From the NCBI RefSeq assembly GCF_050410775.1, contig NZ_CP191229.1: a stretch of 64,000 nucleotides of DNA. One strand, written 5' to 3'. Source of the DNA: Erwinia sp050410775. GTDB taxonomy: Bacteria > Pseudomonadota > Gammaproteobacteria > Enterobacterales > Enterobacteriaceae. The notes below the pieces were generated by a model, which saw nothing but the letters and a program-made list of their open reading frames with translations, did not search any database and was not told where the DNA came from. Positions 17,198 to 25,498 of the stretch are shown here, one piece after another (the stretch's first letter is position 1; every line of letters starts with the position of its first letter). Both the position numbers and the translations under genes were made by a program.

Positions 17198-19811
17198 CTG
17201 AGTTTCCTTTTTGCGGTGGCAGGGTGGCGTGCTGCTCCACCCAGGACTGGAGGTTATCGCCAAAGCGCAGGCTGCGCCAGAGCTGAAACAAGTTCTCCTG
17301 CTGCGTGTAGTTAAGCGACACGCGCTGATCCTTATCACTGAAGCGGCTGGTTCCTTCCACCTGCGCCTTCATGGTCAGCGCGCCCAGATTATCCAGATCG
17401 AGCGTGGCCCAGCTGCGGGAGATTTCCATATAGCGCAGCCAGTCCATCGCCGCGCCCGCAGCAATGTTATTACTGGAGATGGCGTCGGCAAAGTCATTAT
17501 CCAGCCGCACCGTAAGCGGTCCGCTGTTGGCCAGCCAGCCATCCTTAATCAGCCAGCGGGGATGCGTCAGCCAGAGCGGCAGCTCGCCATTAACATGACC
17601 GGACATCGCAATCTGTTTCGGTTTTATCGCGGTGATCAGCTCGCTGAGGCTAATCTGGTTCAGCCGCACCAGCGCCGCCTGCGTTTGCGGCATTTGCAGG
17701 CTTGCCATGCTCAGCCTGCCGCCGAGCAGATCCACGCTGACGTTGCTGAGTTGCAGCGGCTGGCGGGCGCTCCAGGGATACCACCCCTGTAAGTCCGCCG
17801 TGATGTTTTGCAGGCTGAACTGATTTTTAATCTCTCTGATACGCAAGGAGACGGGCTGCCTGGCACCAAAATGCCACTGGTGATCCTTCAGGCGGAACGG
17901 CAGCGAGAAGTTCACTCCCCTAATCTCATTATCCGGCGTTCTGACGCTGCCGTCGCTGACCACCCAGTGGCCGCCCGCTTCAAAGCCCTGATCGCTGGCG
18001 GCGGAAAAGGCGACCTGCGCCTTAAGCTGGCCGGACTGAATATGCAGTTTCAGCTCCTCGCTGAGCAGCGGCTGAAACACGCTGAGCGGCTGCTGTGGCC
18101 ACCATCCCTGCCCGCGCAGGCGCGCGCCGTCCCAGCGACCCTGCACGCGCACCGGGCCGATCGCCTCCGCCTGCAAATCGCCGTCATAAAGGAAGTCGGA
18201 GGGATCGCGTCCCTTCAGGCTAACCCGCAGCGTTGCCGGCGGCAGATAGCCGCCGTTGCTGAAGTCGGTCTGCCGTGCGGAGAAGGTGAACCCGCCGCTG
18301 AAAGCAGGATGTGCCGGATCTCGCAGCCAGCGCACGGGAGCGCTGAGCGTCAGGCGTGGCTGGTCAACGTTGACGCTGCCATAATGGATGCGATCAAAGC
18401 CTGTTGAGAGCGCGCTGAGTTCAATGAGCCTCTCCTGCCAGCGTCCGCGTCCGCTCACGTCCCATCTGGCGGCAAGCGGCGCCATAAAACCCTCGCCCCA
18501 GTAGCGCCAGCGCCAGCGCCCCCGGTCAGGCCAGAACGCCTTCGCTTCACCATCAAGATGCAGCCGGAAGCGACCCATCTGCGCATCATGCGCGCTCAGA
18601 ATCGCCTGCAGACGACCATCGATCCCGGCCAGCGAGAGGGTTACGCCAGCCAGCGGCCAGCGGGCTTCATCCACTTCCAGCGTGGAGAGCAGCCGTCCCT
18701 TCATGCGCAGCAGCGCGCCGGGCGCAAGGCGTATTTTGGGATCGAGCAGCGGCCCCTGCACTTCGCCAGGCAAACCGGCATAAAACTGTAGTTGCGCCAG
18801 TTTGCTGACGCCCGTGATGCGAAACGGTAACGCGCTGTTAAGCAGATCGAGATGGCCAGGCCCCAGCGTCAGTACCACGTTGCCCTTGCCGCCGCGCCCT
18901 TGTGTCAGCACGTTCAGGCGGCCGGTGATTTCCGTCCCAGAAAGCCCCTGTCGCCAGTTATGCAAACTGAGCGAGACGCCGCCGGAGAGCGGCTGCATGG
19001 CATAAGGCCAGCGCCACTGTCCCTGGTTAATTTCAATGCGTTCGCCGCTCGCCTGCCAGGGCAGCGTCATTAGCGGGTCCCGTTCGCCCTGCTGCAACAG
19101 CACGATGCTTCCCTGCTGCTGCTGCCAGGTCAGCGCCATTTGCAGTGGGGCTGGAAAGCCCTCCAGCGCCAGGCCGGCAGCCAGCCTGCCCTCGTCAGGA
19201 AGGGAATCAGGTATTTCAGGGAGCTGCACGGTTCCGGCGATCTGCACAGGTTCGGCAAGGCCCGGCGTCTGTAATCTCAGCGACGCAAGATTCAGCTTCT
19301 GCCCGTTGAGGGAGGCCTCAAGCGACAGATTCGCTGAGCGCCAGGTGATGTTCTGCTGGCGGCTGTCCAGATTAAGCTTCAGCGCCCCGGCCCAGGCGGC
19401 CCAGGGCACCAGCGTCAGCTTCGCAATGGTGATATCTGCGGCGGGCAGCATCGCCTGCCACTCTGCAAGCGATCTGGGCGCGGAGGGCTGTTCAGTTTCG
19501 GGCAGATGACCCAGACAAGCCCGATCAAGGGTGAGCGTATCCGCCGCCAGCTGCCAGCGTCCAGACTGGCGGCCCAGCGTGACGTGGCTGGCAGCGGCAA
19601 GAGCACAATCATCCGCAAAGTAGTGGATGCCGGGCAGAAACAGCTTGCCGTTTCGCCAGCCCGGACGCCCATCCAGCACCACGCGGGTGCCTGCGGGAAG
19701 CCACATGCCGGCCAGCTGCGGCAGCCACCAGGGTACGGTCAGCGCCACACCCGCGATGGTCAGGACCAGCGTCAGCGTCACCGCAGTAAATACCTTCCAG
19801 CCCCGACTCAT
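17184..19811 (-). CDS. ydbH: AsmA-like intermembrane phospholipid transport protein YdbH
   Basis: Large inner-membrane-anchored periplasmic protein of 875 residues (about 879 in E. coli), one of the three TamB/YhdP/YdbH AsmA-like proteins that carry phospholipids to the outer membrane. A single N-terminal helix (VFTAVTLTLVLTIAGVALTV) is followed by a long beta-rich region with no catalytic motif, as expected for a hydrophobic-groove bridge. The conserved C-terminal part includes ALVRLNQISLSELITAIKP and LRFGDNLQSWVEQHATLPP. It heads the ydbH-ynbE-ydbL operon and is divergent from ldhA. Confidence 0.93.
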   Translation of the reverse strand: MSRGWKVFTAVTLTLVLTIAGVALTVPWWLPQLAGMWLPAGTRVVLDGRPGWRNGKLFLPGIHYFADDCALAAASHVTLGRQSGRWQLAADTLTLDRACLGHLPETEQPSAPRSLAEWQAMLPAADITIAKLTLVPWAAWAGALKLNLDSRQQNITWRSANLSLEASLNGQKLNLASLRLQTPGLAEPVQIAGTVQLPEIPDSLPDEGRLAAGLALEGFPAPLQMALTWQQQQGSIVLLQQGERDPLMTLPWQASGERIEINQGQWRWPYAMQPLSGGVSLSLHNWRQGLSGTEITGRLNVLTQGRGGKGNVVLTLGPGHLDLLNSALPFRITGVSKLAQLQFYAGLPGEVQGPLLDPKIRLAPGALLRMKGRLLSTLEVDEARWPLAGVTLSLAGIDGRLQAILSAHDAQMGRFRLHLDGEAKAFWPDRGRWRWRYWGEGFMAPLAARWDVSGRGRWQERLIELSALSTGFDRIHYGSVNVDQPRLTLSAPVRWLRDPAHPAFSGGFTFSARQTDFSNGGYLPPATLRVSLKGRDPSDFLYDGDLQAEAIGPVRVQGRWDGARLRGQGWWPQQPLSVFQPLLSEELKLHIQSGQLKAQVAFSAASDQGFEAGGHWVVSDGSVRTPDNEIRGVNFSLPFRLKDHQWHFGARQPVSLRIREIKNQFSLQNITADLQGWYPWSARQPLQLSNVSVDLLGGRLSMASLQMPQTQAALVRLNQISLSELITAIKPKQIAMSGHVNGELPLWLTHPRWLIKDGWLANSGPLTVRLDNDFADAISSNNIAAGAAMDWLRYMEISRSWATLDLDNLGALTMKAQVEGTSRFSDKDQRVSLNYTQQENLFQLWRSLRFGDNLQSWVEQHATLPPQKGNSDETH

Positions 19812-20009
19812 GGCAGTGAAATCCCTCTCTTCCCGTGAATAACAGCGTGCTGAATGATGGCACGTAATGCTCTGATGGAGAAGTTTTTAACCCGAAATCA
19901 GCCGTTATGATCTTATTTTTCGCCGGGTCACGGCGAGAGGCGTAGCTTGCTGAGAATTATTGTTAAACTGTAGTGAGAGATATTCCATTACGGCGACAGG
20001 AGATCAACT

Positions 20010-21005
20010 GTGAAACTTGCGGTATACAGCACAAAACATTATGACCGGACCTACCTTGAGCAGGTCAATGAAAGCTACGGCTTTGAGCTGGAGTTTTTCG
20101 ATTTTTTGCTGACGGACCGCACGGCTAAAAACGCCGTTGGCTGCGATGGCGTCTGCCTGTTCGTTAACGACGATGGCGGTCGCGTGGTGCTGGAGGAGCT
20201 GGCGGAATTGGGCGTAAAATTCATCGCGCTGCGCTGCGCAGGCTTCAATAACGTCGACCTGGATGCGGCAAAGGAGCTGGGTCTGCATGTGGTCCGCGTG
20301 CCCGCCTATTCCCCTGAGGCGGTGGCGGAACATACGGTGGGCATGATGATGACCCTTAATCGCCGCATTCACCGCGCCTGGCAGAGAACCCGCGAAGCCA
20401 ACTTTTCCCTGGATGGCCTGATTGGTTTCAATATGCATGGGCGCACCGCAGGCGTAATCGGCACCGGTAAAATTGGGCTCGCTACTTTGCGGATACTGAA
20501 AGGCTTTGGCATGCGTCTGCTGGCGTGCGATCCCTACCCTAATCCTCAGGCGCTGGAGATTGGCGTTGAATATGTGGATATTAATACTCTGTTTCGCAAA
20601 GCTGATGTGATCAGCCTGCACTGCCCCATGACCCCGGAAAATTATCACTTACTGAATATGGCCGCCTTCCAGCAGATGAAAGATGGCGTGATGATTATCA
20701 ATACCAGCCGGGGCGGGCTGATCGATTCTCAGGCCGCTATCGATGCGCTGAAGATGCAGAAAATCGGCTCGCTGGGTATGGATGTCTATGAAAACGAACG
20801 CGATCTGTTCTTTGAGGACAAGTCGAATGACGTGATCCAGGATGACGTGTTCCGCCGGCTTTCCGCCTGCCACAACGTGCTGTTTACCGGGCATCAGGCC
20901 TTCCTGACGGCGGAAGCGCTGACCAGCATTGCGGAAACCACGCTGGAGAACCTGAAGCAGCTCGACCGGGGCGAACCCTGCCCTAACGAACTGACGGCAC
21001 AGTAA
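20010..21005 (+). CDS. ldhA: Fermentative D-lactate dehydrogenase
   Basis: NAD-dependent D-lactate dehydrogenase, 331 residues (329 in E. coli), which reduces pyruvate to D-lactate in mixed-acid fermentation. The NAD-binding motif GVIGTGKIGLATLRIL, the arginine in INTSRGGLIDSQAA and the catalytic histidine in FTGHQAFLTAEAL are present. The GTG start at 20010 has an ACAGGAGATC ribosome binding site. It is monocistronic and divergent from ydbH. In E. coli hslJ follows; here the next gene, on the other strand, is the ydbJ-like lipoprotein. Confidence 0.96.
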   Translation: MKLAVYSTKHYDRTYLEQVNESYGFELEFFDFLLTDRTAKNAVGCDGVCLFVNDDGGRVVLEELAELGVKFIALRCAGFNNVDLDAAKELGLHVVRVPAYSPEAVAEHTVGMMMTLNRRIHRAWQRTREANFSLDGLIGFNMHGRTAGVIGTGKIGLATLRILKGFGMRLLACDPYPNPQALEIGVEYVDINTLFRKADVISLHCPMTPENYHLLNMAAFQQMKDGVMIINTSRGGLIDSQAAIDALKMQKIGSLGMDVYENERDLFFEDKSNDVIQDDVFRRLSACHNVLFTGHQAFLTAEALTSIAETTLENLKQLDRGEPCPNELTAQ

Positions 21006-21037
21006 GCGAGAATTGCCCCTGACCGGCGGCCTCCCTT

Positions 21038-21310
21038 TTAGCGGATACAGCTGCCGCTGGTCAGCGCGCCTTCATCGCAGCGGCGGCCATTGGCCAGCTG
21101 ACACATCCCCACCGCAGAGCCGTCCAGCTGACGCGACAGCGCCAGACTTCCCCCGGCGCCGGAGCAGGCGCTGGCCGCCAGTTCAGACATGACGACCTTT
21201 GCAGGAACGTGTGCGCTTGTCGCCTGCTGCGGCGGTTCATTGTCGGCGTCGCTGCTACAGCCTGCGAGCAGCAGTACAGCGGTAGCCAGCAGAAAGGGCG
21301 CTGCTTTCAT
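21038..21310 (-). CDS. ydbJ: DUF333 lipoprotein, YdbJ-like
   Basis: Small lipoprotein of 90 residues. Lipobox VLLLAGC puts the lipid-attached cysteine at residue 18. The C-terminal half matches the DUF333 pattern, with cysteines in ASACSGAGGSLALS, VGMCQLANGRRC and GSCIR. I start at 21310, which has a GGAGTGA motif upstream; an in-frame ATG at 21349 would lengthen the protein before the signal peptide. E. coli ydbJ lies in the ldhA-hslJ-ydbJ area, so synteny supports the name. Function is unknown. Confidence 0.8.
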   Translation of the reverse strand: MKAAPFLLATAVLLLAGCSSDADNEPPQQATSAHVPAKVVMSELAASACSGAGGSLALSRQLDGSAVGMCQLANGRRCDEGALTSGSCIR

Positions 21311-21758
21311 AGATTCACTCCGGTTGGGGGGTATGGCGTTTGCCAGCATAAGCCAGGTTTTCTTATGGGTCGAGGGCTGTCACGAATATTTACCAAATTG
21401 TGCGGCATGAAAATGCAATAGGCCGTCGTCTTATTTTATCGGGTAGGTTAAATGCCCTTCAGGAACAGAAGCAGCAACTGCCAGCAGAGCATAACTTGAC
21501 AGGTGACACTGTCACATATTAACCCACAGAACCTGGTAAAGCAGACTTTTTTGTTGCGCTCACGCTGACGGCATCATTTTGCGGCGACGCAGTTAACCTA
21601 AAATGCGCTTAACCTGCCGGAAGGCGCCAGCAGCCTGAAGAAGCGGAAAAACTGTGGCATTATGCGCTAATGCGTTACCGGAATGGCTGACTCTGGCGTC
21701 AGCGAATAGATCCCGGTTTCACGTCCTTTTAGCAAAAGTATCAACCAAGGAGATAGAA
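21311..21758. promoter_or_regulatory. Intergenic region with a promoter-like site and palindrome
   Basis: This 448-bp region separates ydbJ from the monooxygenase-like gene. A consensus -35 hexamer TTGACA lies at 21496-21501. Immediately after it is a perfect interrupted palindrome, GTGACA-C-TGTCAC (21503-21515), and then TATTAA (21517-21522), a possible -10 although the spacing of 15 is short. The palindrome would fall inside the promoter, where a repressor could block it. No small gene is convincing. Confidence 0.4.
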
Positions 21759-22052
21759 ATGACCGATAAAAACATCCTTATCGTTGCGAAATTCACCGCC
21801 CGGCCGGGTAAAGCCGATGAGCTGAAGAAAGTGCTGAATAATGGCGTCAAACCTGCGCGTGCCGAGGAGGGATGCCTGCACTACGATCTCTACCGTAGCG
21901 TTGAGGACGGCAACGTCTTCCTGTTCCATGAGACGTGGAAAAACGAAGCGGCGGTGACGCTGCATGGCGAACAGCCCCATTTTCAGACGCTGATGGCCGA
22001 CGCCGGTCCGCTGCTGGCTATGCCGCCGGAAGTTATTAAAATCGAGAGGTAA
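21759..22052 (+). CDS. Antibiotic biosynthesis monooxygenase (ABM) domain protein
   Basis: Small ferredoxin-like (dimeric alpha+beta barrel) protein of 97 residues, related to YgiN-type quinol monooxygenases. Typical features are the first strand ILIVAKFTARPGKADEL, EEGCLHYDLYRS and VFLFHETWKNEAAVTLH, ending with PHFQTLM. Members oxidise quinols or act on reactive electrophiles without cofactor, but the substrate cannot be read from the sequence. The ATG at 21759 has an AAGGAG ribosome binding site 6 bp upstream; an upstream start at 21654 has none. Confidence 0.85.
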   Translation: MTDKNILIVAKFTARPGKADELKKVLNNGVKPARAEEGCLHYDLYRSVEDGNVFLFHETWKNEAAVTLHGEQPHFQTLMADAGPLLAMPPEVIKIER

Positions 22053-22080
22053 TCCGCCTCACGGCGCGGTTAATGCGCCC

Positions 22081-22305
22081 CCCGCTTTCCGGTGATAAAA
22101 CCTGCCCTTTACGGGCAGGTTCAGACTGCCGACAAAGGTTGGCTCCGGGAACATGGACTGGGAGTAAAGCGTCCCGCGCCATGGACGGCGCGGGCCGAGC
22201 TATCAGGGACGATGCTTTTTGCGTCTTTACGAGCAGGCCTTGTTCCCGGAGCTGGCACTTTATCAATAACCTCACCTGCCCTTTACGGACAGGTTTTTTT
22301 TGGCA
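22081..22305. repeat. Interspersed palindromic repeat with duplicated terminator-like hairpins
   Basis: The segment carries two copies of a hairpin: CCTGCCCTTTACGGGCAGG at about 22101-22119 and CCTGCCCTTTACGGACAGG followed by eight T residues at about 22276-22304. Between them is a nested inverted repeat, GGCTCCGGGAACA (22141-22153) with TGTTCCCGGAGC (about 22240-22252), and at its centre CGCCATGGACGGCGC (22177-22191). The same core occurs at 10248-10262. One reading is that a repeat inserted into the terminator of the upstream gene and duplicated it. The T-tailed right hairpin can still terminate the upstream mRNA. Confidence 0.6.
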
Positions 22306-22326
22306 GCCGGTCTGGGTAACGCTGGC

Positions 22327-23706
22327 TTACTTCAGCAGAAGAGGACGGCAGGACTTGCCTTTAATTTTGACCTGCTGAAGCTGCTTCACGGCATTGCGCG
22401 CGCTTCCCTGGCGGATAGCGACATACGCATGCGTCGGCGCGATATCGATTTTACCAATCAGATCGCCGCTCAGCCCCGCTTCGCCGGTAAGGGCGCCAAG
22501 AATATCGCCCGGACGAATCTTCGCTTTGCGTCCACCCTCCAGGCTGAGCGTCGCCATCTCCGCCAGAAGCGGTCGTGGCGTCACGCCTTTCAGTTCGGCA
22601 ACGCTTTTCCAGCTCAGCTTCTGCTGAAGATAGTCTTCCAGCGCATGCGCCCGGATCATCTCGTCAGGGGCGACAAAGCTTACCGCGCTGCCCTCTTCGC
22701 CCGCACGGGCGGTACGCCCGATGCGGTGAACGTGGACTTCAGGATCGAAAGAGAGCTGATAGTTGACCACCATTGCCAGCGACTTAATGTCCAGACCGCG
22801 GGCGGCCACGTCGGTTGCCACCAGCACACGACAGCTGCCGTTCGCAAAACGGATCAGCACCCTGTCGCGGTCGCGCTGCTCCAGATCCCCGTGCAGCGCC
22901 AACGCGCTGATCTGGCTGCTTTCCAGCGCCCGGGCAATATCATCGCACTCGCGTTTGGTATTGCAAAACACCACGCAGGAGGCAGGCTGTTGCTCACTGA
23001 GCAGCCCGATCAGCGCGGGGAGTTTCTCTCTTGCCGAAGCTTCATAGAATGTCTGCTCAATGGCGGGCAGATCTGAAACGTCGTCCGTCTCGACGGAAAG
23101 CGGATCGCGCTGAATACTCTGGCTGATTTGGGCAATGCCCTGTGGCCATGTCGCAGAGAAGAGCAGCGTCTGCCGGGCGGGCGGGCAGTAAGCGATGATC
23201 GCATCAATATCTTCACGGAAGCCCATTTCCAGCATCCGGTCAGCTTCGTCGAGAACCAGCGTGGCGACCTGATCCAGCTGGAGCGTTTCACGCTTCAGGT
23301 GATCGAGAATGCGGCCCGGGGTTCCCACCACGATATGCGGAGGATGCACCAGCGAATCGCGCTGGGCGCCCATCGGCTGGCCGCCGCACAGGGTGAGAAT
23401 TTTAATGTTCGCGGCAAAACGCGCCAGGCGGCGCAGCTCTTTGGCTACCTGGTCAGCCAGTTCGCGCGTCGGACAAAGCACCAGCGACTGGGTGACAAAG
23501 CGGGTCGGATCAATACGATGCATCACGCCAAGCCCGAACGCCGCGGTTTTACCGCTGCCGGTTTTCGCCTGGGCGCGTACGTCGCGCCCCTCAAGGATGG
23601 CGGGCAACGACGCCGCCTGAACGGGCGTCATCGCCAGGTAGCCCAGCTCGGTAAGGTTAGCGATCTGGCTGGCTGGCAGGGAAGTCAGGGTTGAAAAAGC
23701 GGTCAC
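22327..23706 (-). CDS. dbpA: ATP-dependent RNA helicase DbpA
   Basis: DEAD-box helicase of 459 residues which acts in 50S subunit assembly by binding hairpin 92 of 23S rRNA. Visible motifs are the Q motif MTPVQAASLPAIL, AKTGSGKTAAFGLG, LVLDEADRMLEMG, the SAT motif in LLFSATWPQG and HRIGRTARAGEEG. The C-terminal RNA-binding domain with ALTGEAGLSGDLIGKIDI and the end KIKGKSCRPLLLK match E. coli DbpA. The start is GTG at 23706 with AGAGAG upstream. It is divergent from ttcA. Confidence 0.96.
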   Translation of the reverse strand: MTAFSTLTSLPASQIANLTELGYLAMTPVQAASLPAILEGRDVRAQAKTGSGKTAAFGLGVMHRIDPTRFVTQSLVLCPTRELADQVAKELRRLARFAANIKILTLCGGQPMGAQRDSLVHPPHIVVGTPGRILDHLKRETLQLDQVATLVLDEADRMLEMGFREDIDAIIAYCPPARQTLLFSATWPQGIAQISQSIQRDPLSVETDDVSDLPAIEQTFYEASAREKLPALIGLLSEQQPASCVVFCNTKRECDDIARALESSQISALALHGDLEQRDRDRVLIRFANGSCRVLVATDVAARGLDIKSLAMVVNYQLSFDPEVHVHRIGRTARAGEEGSAVSFVAPDEMIRAHALEDYLQQKLSWKSVAELKGVTPRPLLAEMATLSLEGGRKAKIRPGDILGALTGEAGLSGDLIGKIDIAPTHAYVAIRQGSARNAVKQLQQVKIKGKSCRPLLLK

Positions 23707-24086
23707 AAAATACTCTCTGATAAAATCGGCAGGGCCTGTTGGCGCTGAGTGTAGCAGACAACCGCCTCAGGCGGTTACTCCCGGAGCGCAGGAAGATGAT
23801 TTCTGTGGGCGCAACGGGCAGCGGCGGCTGAAAAGGCGCCATCCTTTATCAACAACCGCGTTCAACAGCAAAACCCACTGGCTTTCCCCGCCGTAATCCG
23901 TACCATACACGCCATACTTTTACCGGCTGGCGGAGATCACAGCGGTAAACCTTTATTTATTGTTGAACAGACGGGCAAAACGTACGCGCGCATCAGGGAT
24001 TAGCAGCATAAACGCCAGGCCTGGGAGCGGGCTGCTGCGTGTAGCGCCCCCGTCTGTTGCCCCTTTCGAATGTGAGCCACACTACA
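23707..24086. other. Divergent intergenic region dbpA / ttcA
   Basis: The 380-bp region contains a perfect hairpin AACCGCC-TCA-GGCGGTT at 23760-23776, about 55 bp upstream of the dbpA start and so probably in its leader. The rest shows only AT-rich promoter-like stretches (for example around 23950-23965). No ORF is convincing. Confidence 0.5.
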
Positions 24087-25013
24087 ATGCAAGACAAACA
24101 GCAAGATTCCAAAGCCCGCTACAACCTTAATAAGCTGCAGAAGCGACTGCGTCGTAACGTGGGCGAGGCGATTGCGGATTACAATATGATTGAGGAAGGC
24201 GACCGCATTATGGTCTGTCTTTCCGGTGGCAAAGACAGCTATACCATGCTGGAAATCCTGCGTAACTTGCAGCAGAGCGCGCCGGTCAACTTCTCGCTGA
24301 TTGCGGTCAACCTCGATCAGAAGCAGCCCAGCTTTCCTGAGCATATTCTGCCCGAATACCTGCAGGCGCAGGGCGTGGAATATAAAATTGTCGAAGAGAA
24401 CACCTATGCCATCGTTAAGGATAAGATCCCCGAAGGCAAAACAACCTGCTCTCTCTGCTCACGACTGCGCCGCGGCATTCTCTACCGCACCGCAACGGAG
24501 CTGGGCTGTACCAAAATCGCCCTGGGCCACCATCGCGATGACATCCTGCAAACCCTGTTTCTGAACATGTTTTACGGCGGCAAAATGAAAGGCATGCCGC
24601 CCAAGCTGATGAGCGATGACGGCAAGCATATTGTGATCCGTCCCCTCGCCTACTGTCGTGAAAAAGACATTGAGCGTTTTGCCATTGCGCGTGAATACCC
24701 GATTATTCCTTGCAACCTTTGTGGCTCACAGCCAAATCTTCAGCGTCAGGTGATTGCCGATATGCTGCGCGACTGGGACAAGCGTTATCCTGGCCGGATT
24801 GAAACCATGTTCAGCGCCATGCAGAACGTAGTGCCTTCTCATCTGGCGGATATCAACTTGTTTGATTTTAAAGGAATTGCGCACGGTTCAGAAGTGGTGG
24901 ACGGCGGCGATCTGGCGTTCGATCGTGAAACCTTGCCGTTACAGCCTGCTGGCTGGCAGCCGGAAGAAGATGACGACGCTCCGGCAAGGCTGGACGTCGT
25001 ACAAATCCGTTAA
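24087..25013 (+). CDS. ttcA: tRNA 2-thiocytidine(32) synthetase TtcA
   Basis: Iron-sulfur enzyme that thiolates cytidine 32 in several tRNAs, 308 residues. It has the PP-loop ATP pyrophosphatase motif CLSGGKDSYTML, the CxxC pair in TTCSLCSRLRRGILYR and the third cluster cysteine in IIPCNLCGSQPNLQRQ. Start chosen at 24087 (MQDKQQDSK), which fits the E. coli N terminus; a TTG at 24057 would add ten residues. The ribosome binding site is weak. It is divergent from dbpA, which lies in the same neighbourhood in E. coli. Confidence 0.95.
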   Translation: MQDKQQDSKARYNLNKLQKRLRRNVGEAIADYNMIEEGDRIMVCLSGGKDSYTMLEILRNLQQSAPVNFSLIAVNLDQKQPSFPEHILPEYLQAQGVEYKIVEENTYAIVKDKIPEGKTTCSLCSRLRRGILYRTATELGCTKIALGHHRDDILQTLFLNMFYGGKMKGMPPKLMSDDGKHIVIRPLAYCREKDIERFAIAREYPIIPCNLCGSQPNLQRQVIADMLRDWDKRYPGRIETMFSAMQNVVPSHLADINLFDFKGIAHGSEVVDGGDLAFDRETLPLQPAGWQPEEDDDAPARLDVVQIR

Positions 25014-25023
25014 TTTCCTCTTC

Positions 25024-25058
25024 AGGCCGGTTCAGAGCTCTTTTCTGAAGTCCGGCCT
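25024..25058. terminator. Long hairpin between convergent ttcA and the small proline-rich ORF
   Basis: AGGCCGG pairs with CCGGCCT, and inside it TTCAGA pairs with TCTGAA, giving an extended stem. No T tract follows on either strand. Its location between convergent genes suggests bidirectional transcription termination or 3' end protection. Confidence 0.5.
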
Positions 25059-25067
25059 TCCCCTTCA

Positions 25068-25223
25068 TTACATATGCGGTGGCGGATCGAGAATCGGATC
25101 GGGTTCGCCCGGCGGCGGATCGGGCATCGGTTGCGGCGTGGGGATCGGCTCAGGAATGGGGGTCGGATCAACCGGAACCGGATCGGATGCACGGGGAGTA
25201 TCCATTAGGCTTACTGATAACAT
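25068..25223 (-). CDS. Small proline-rich protein, 51 aa
   Basis: A 51-codon ORF with start ATG at 25223 and an AGGAG ribosome binding site seven bases upstream. About 40 percent of the residues are proline, arranged as P-x repeats: DPVPVDPTPIPEPIPTP, then QPMPDPPPGEPDP. There is no signal peptide and no hydrophobic helix. Many codons use CCG, giving GC-rich, low-complexity DNA that could mimic coding sequence, but the ribosome binding site and a clean ORF with frequent Asp-Pro units argue for translation. It lies just downstream of fnrS on the same strand, after the sRNA terminator. No family is recognised. Confidence 0.55.
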   Translation of the reverse strand: MLSVSLMDTPRASDPVPVDPTPIPEPIPTPQPMPDPPPGEPDPILDPPPHM

Positions 25224-25289
25224 CTTGTGCTCCTGTTACTTGGCATGTCTCCTAAGCGTAGGCAACAGTCACGGCGCTGGCAAATGGGC

Positions 25290-25407
25290 AAAAAAAACCG
25301 GCACAAGGCCGGTTTATGTGAATTAAAAGTGCTATGCAGTAATTCAAAATAAGGAAGTAAGACAATATGGAGCGCAACGCCCATCGCTTGACGTTGCATT
25401 CACCTGC
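25290..25407 (-). ncRNA. fnrS: Anaerobic small RNA FnrS
   Basis: Hfq-dependent sRNA which, under FNR control, represses mRNAs for aerobic metabolism enzymes such as sodB and maeA. The 5' part, starting GCAGGTGAATGCAACGTCAA and continuing through CATATTGTCTTACTTCC to TGAATTACTGCATAGCAC, matches E. coli FnrS almost base for base as I remember it. The 3' end differs and finishes with an ACCGGC / GCCGGT terminator (25296-25313) and eight U residues. Length is about 118 nt against about 122. It sits between zntB and dbpA/ttcA, the same neighbourhood as in E. coli. The exact 5' end is inferred from homology. Confidence 0.9.
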
Positions 25408-25442
25408 GGAAAGAAGTTTGCCTGAGTCCCCGCCCGCTGATA

Positions 25443-25456
25443 TTGATGTCGATCAG
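25443..25456 (-). promoter_or_regulatory. FNR box of fnrS
   Basis: On the minus strand the site reads CTGATCGACATCAA, matching the FNR consensus TTGAT-N4-ATCAA in nine of ten positions. Its centre is about 42 bp upstream of the inferred fnrS 5' end, the standard position for FNR activation. Confidence 0.8.
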
Positions 25457-25498
25457 CTTTATCTCGCTTTCTTCGCTTCCCGTACGTCACGTTTCGCC

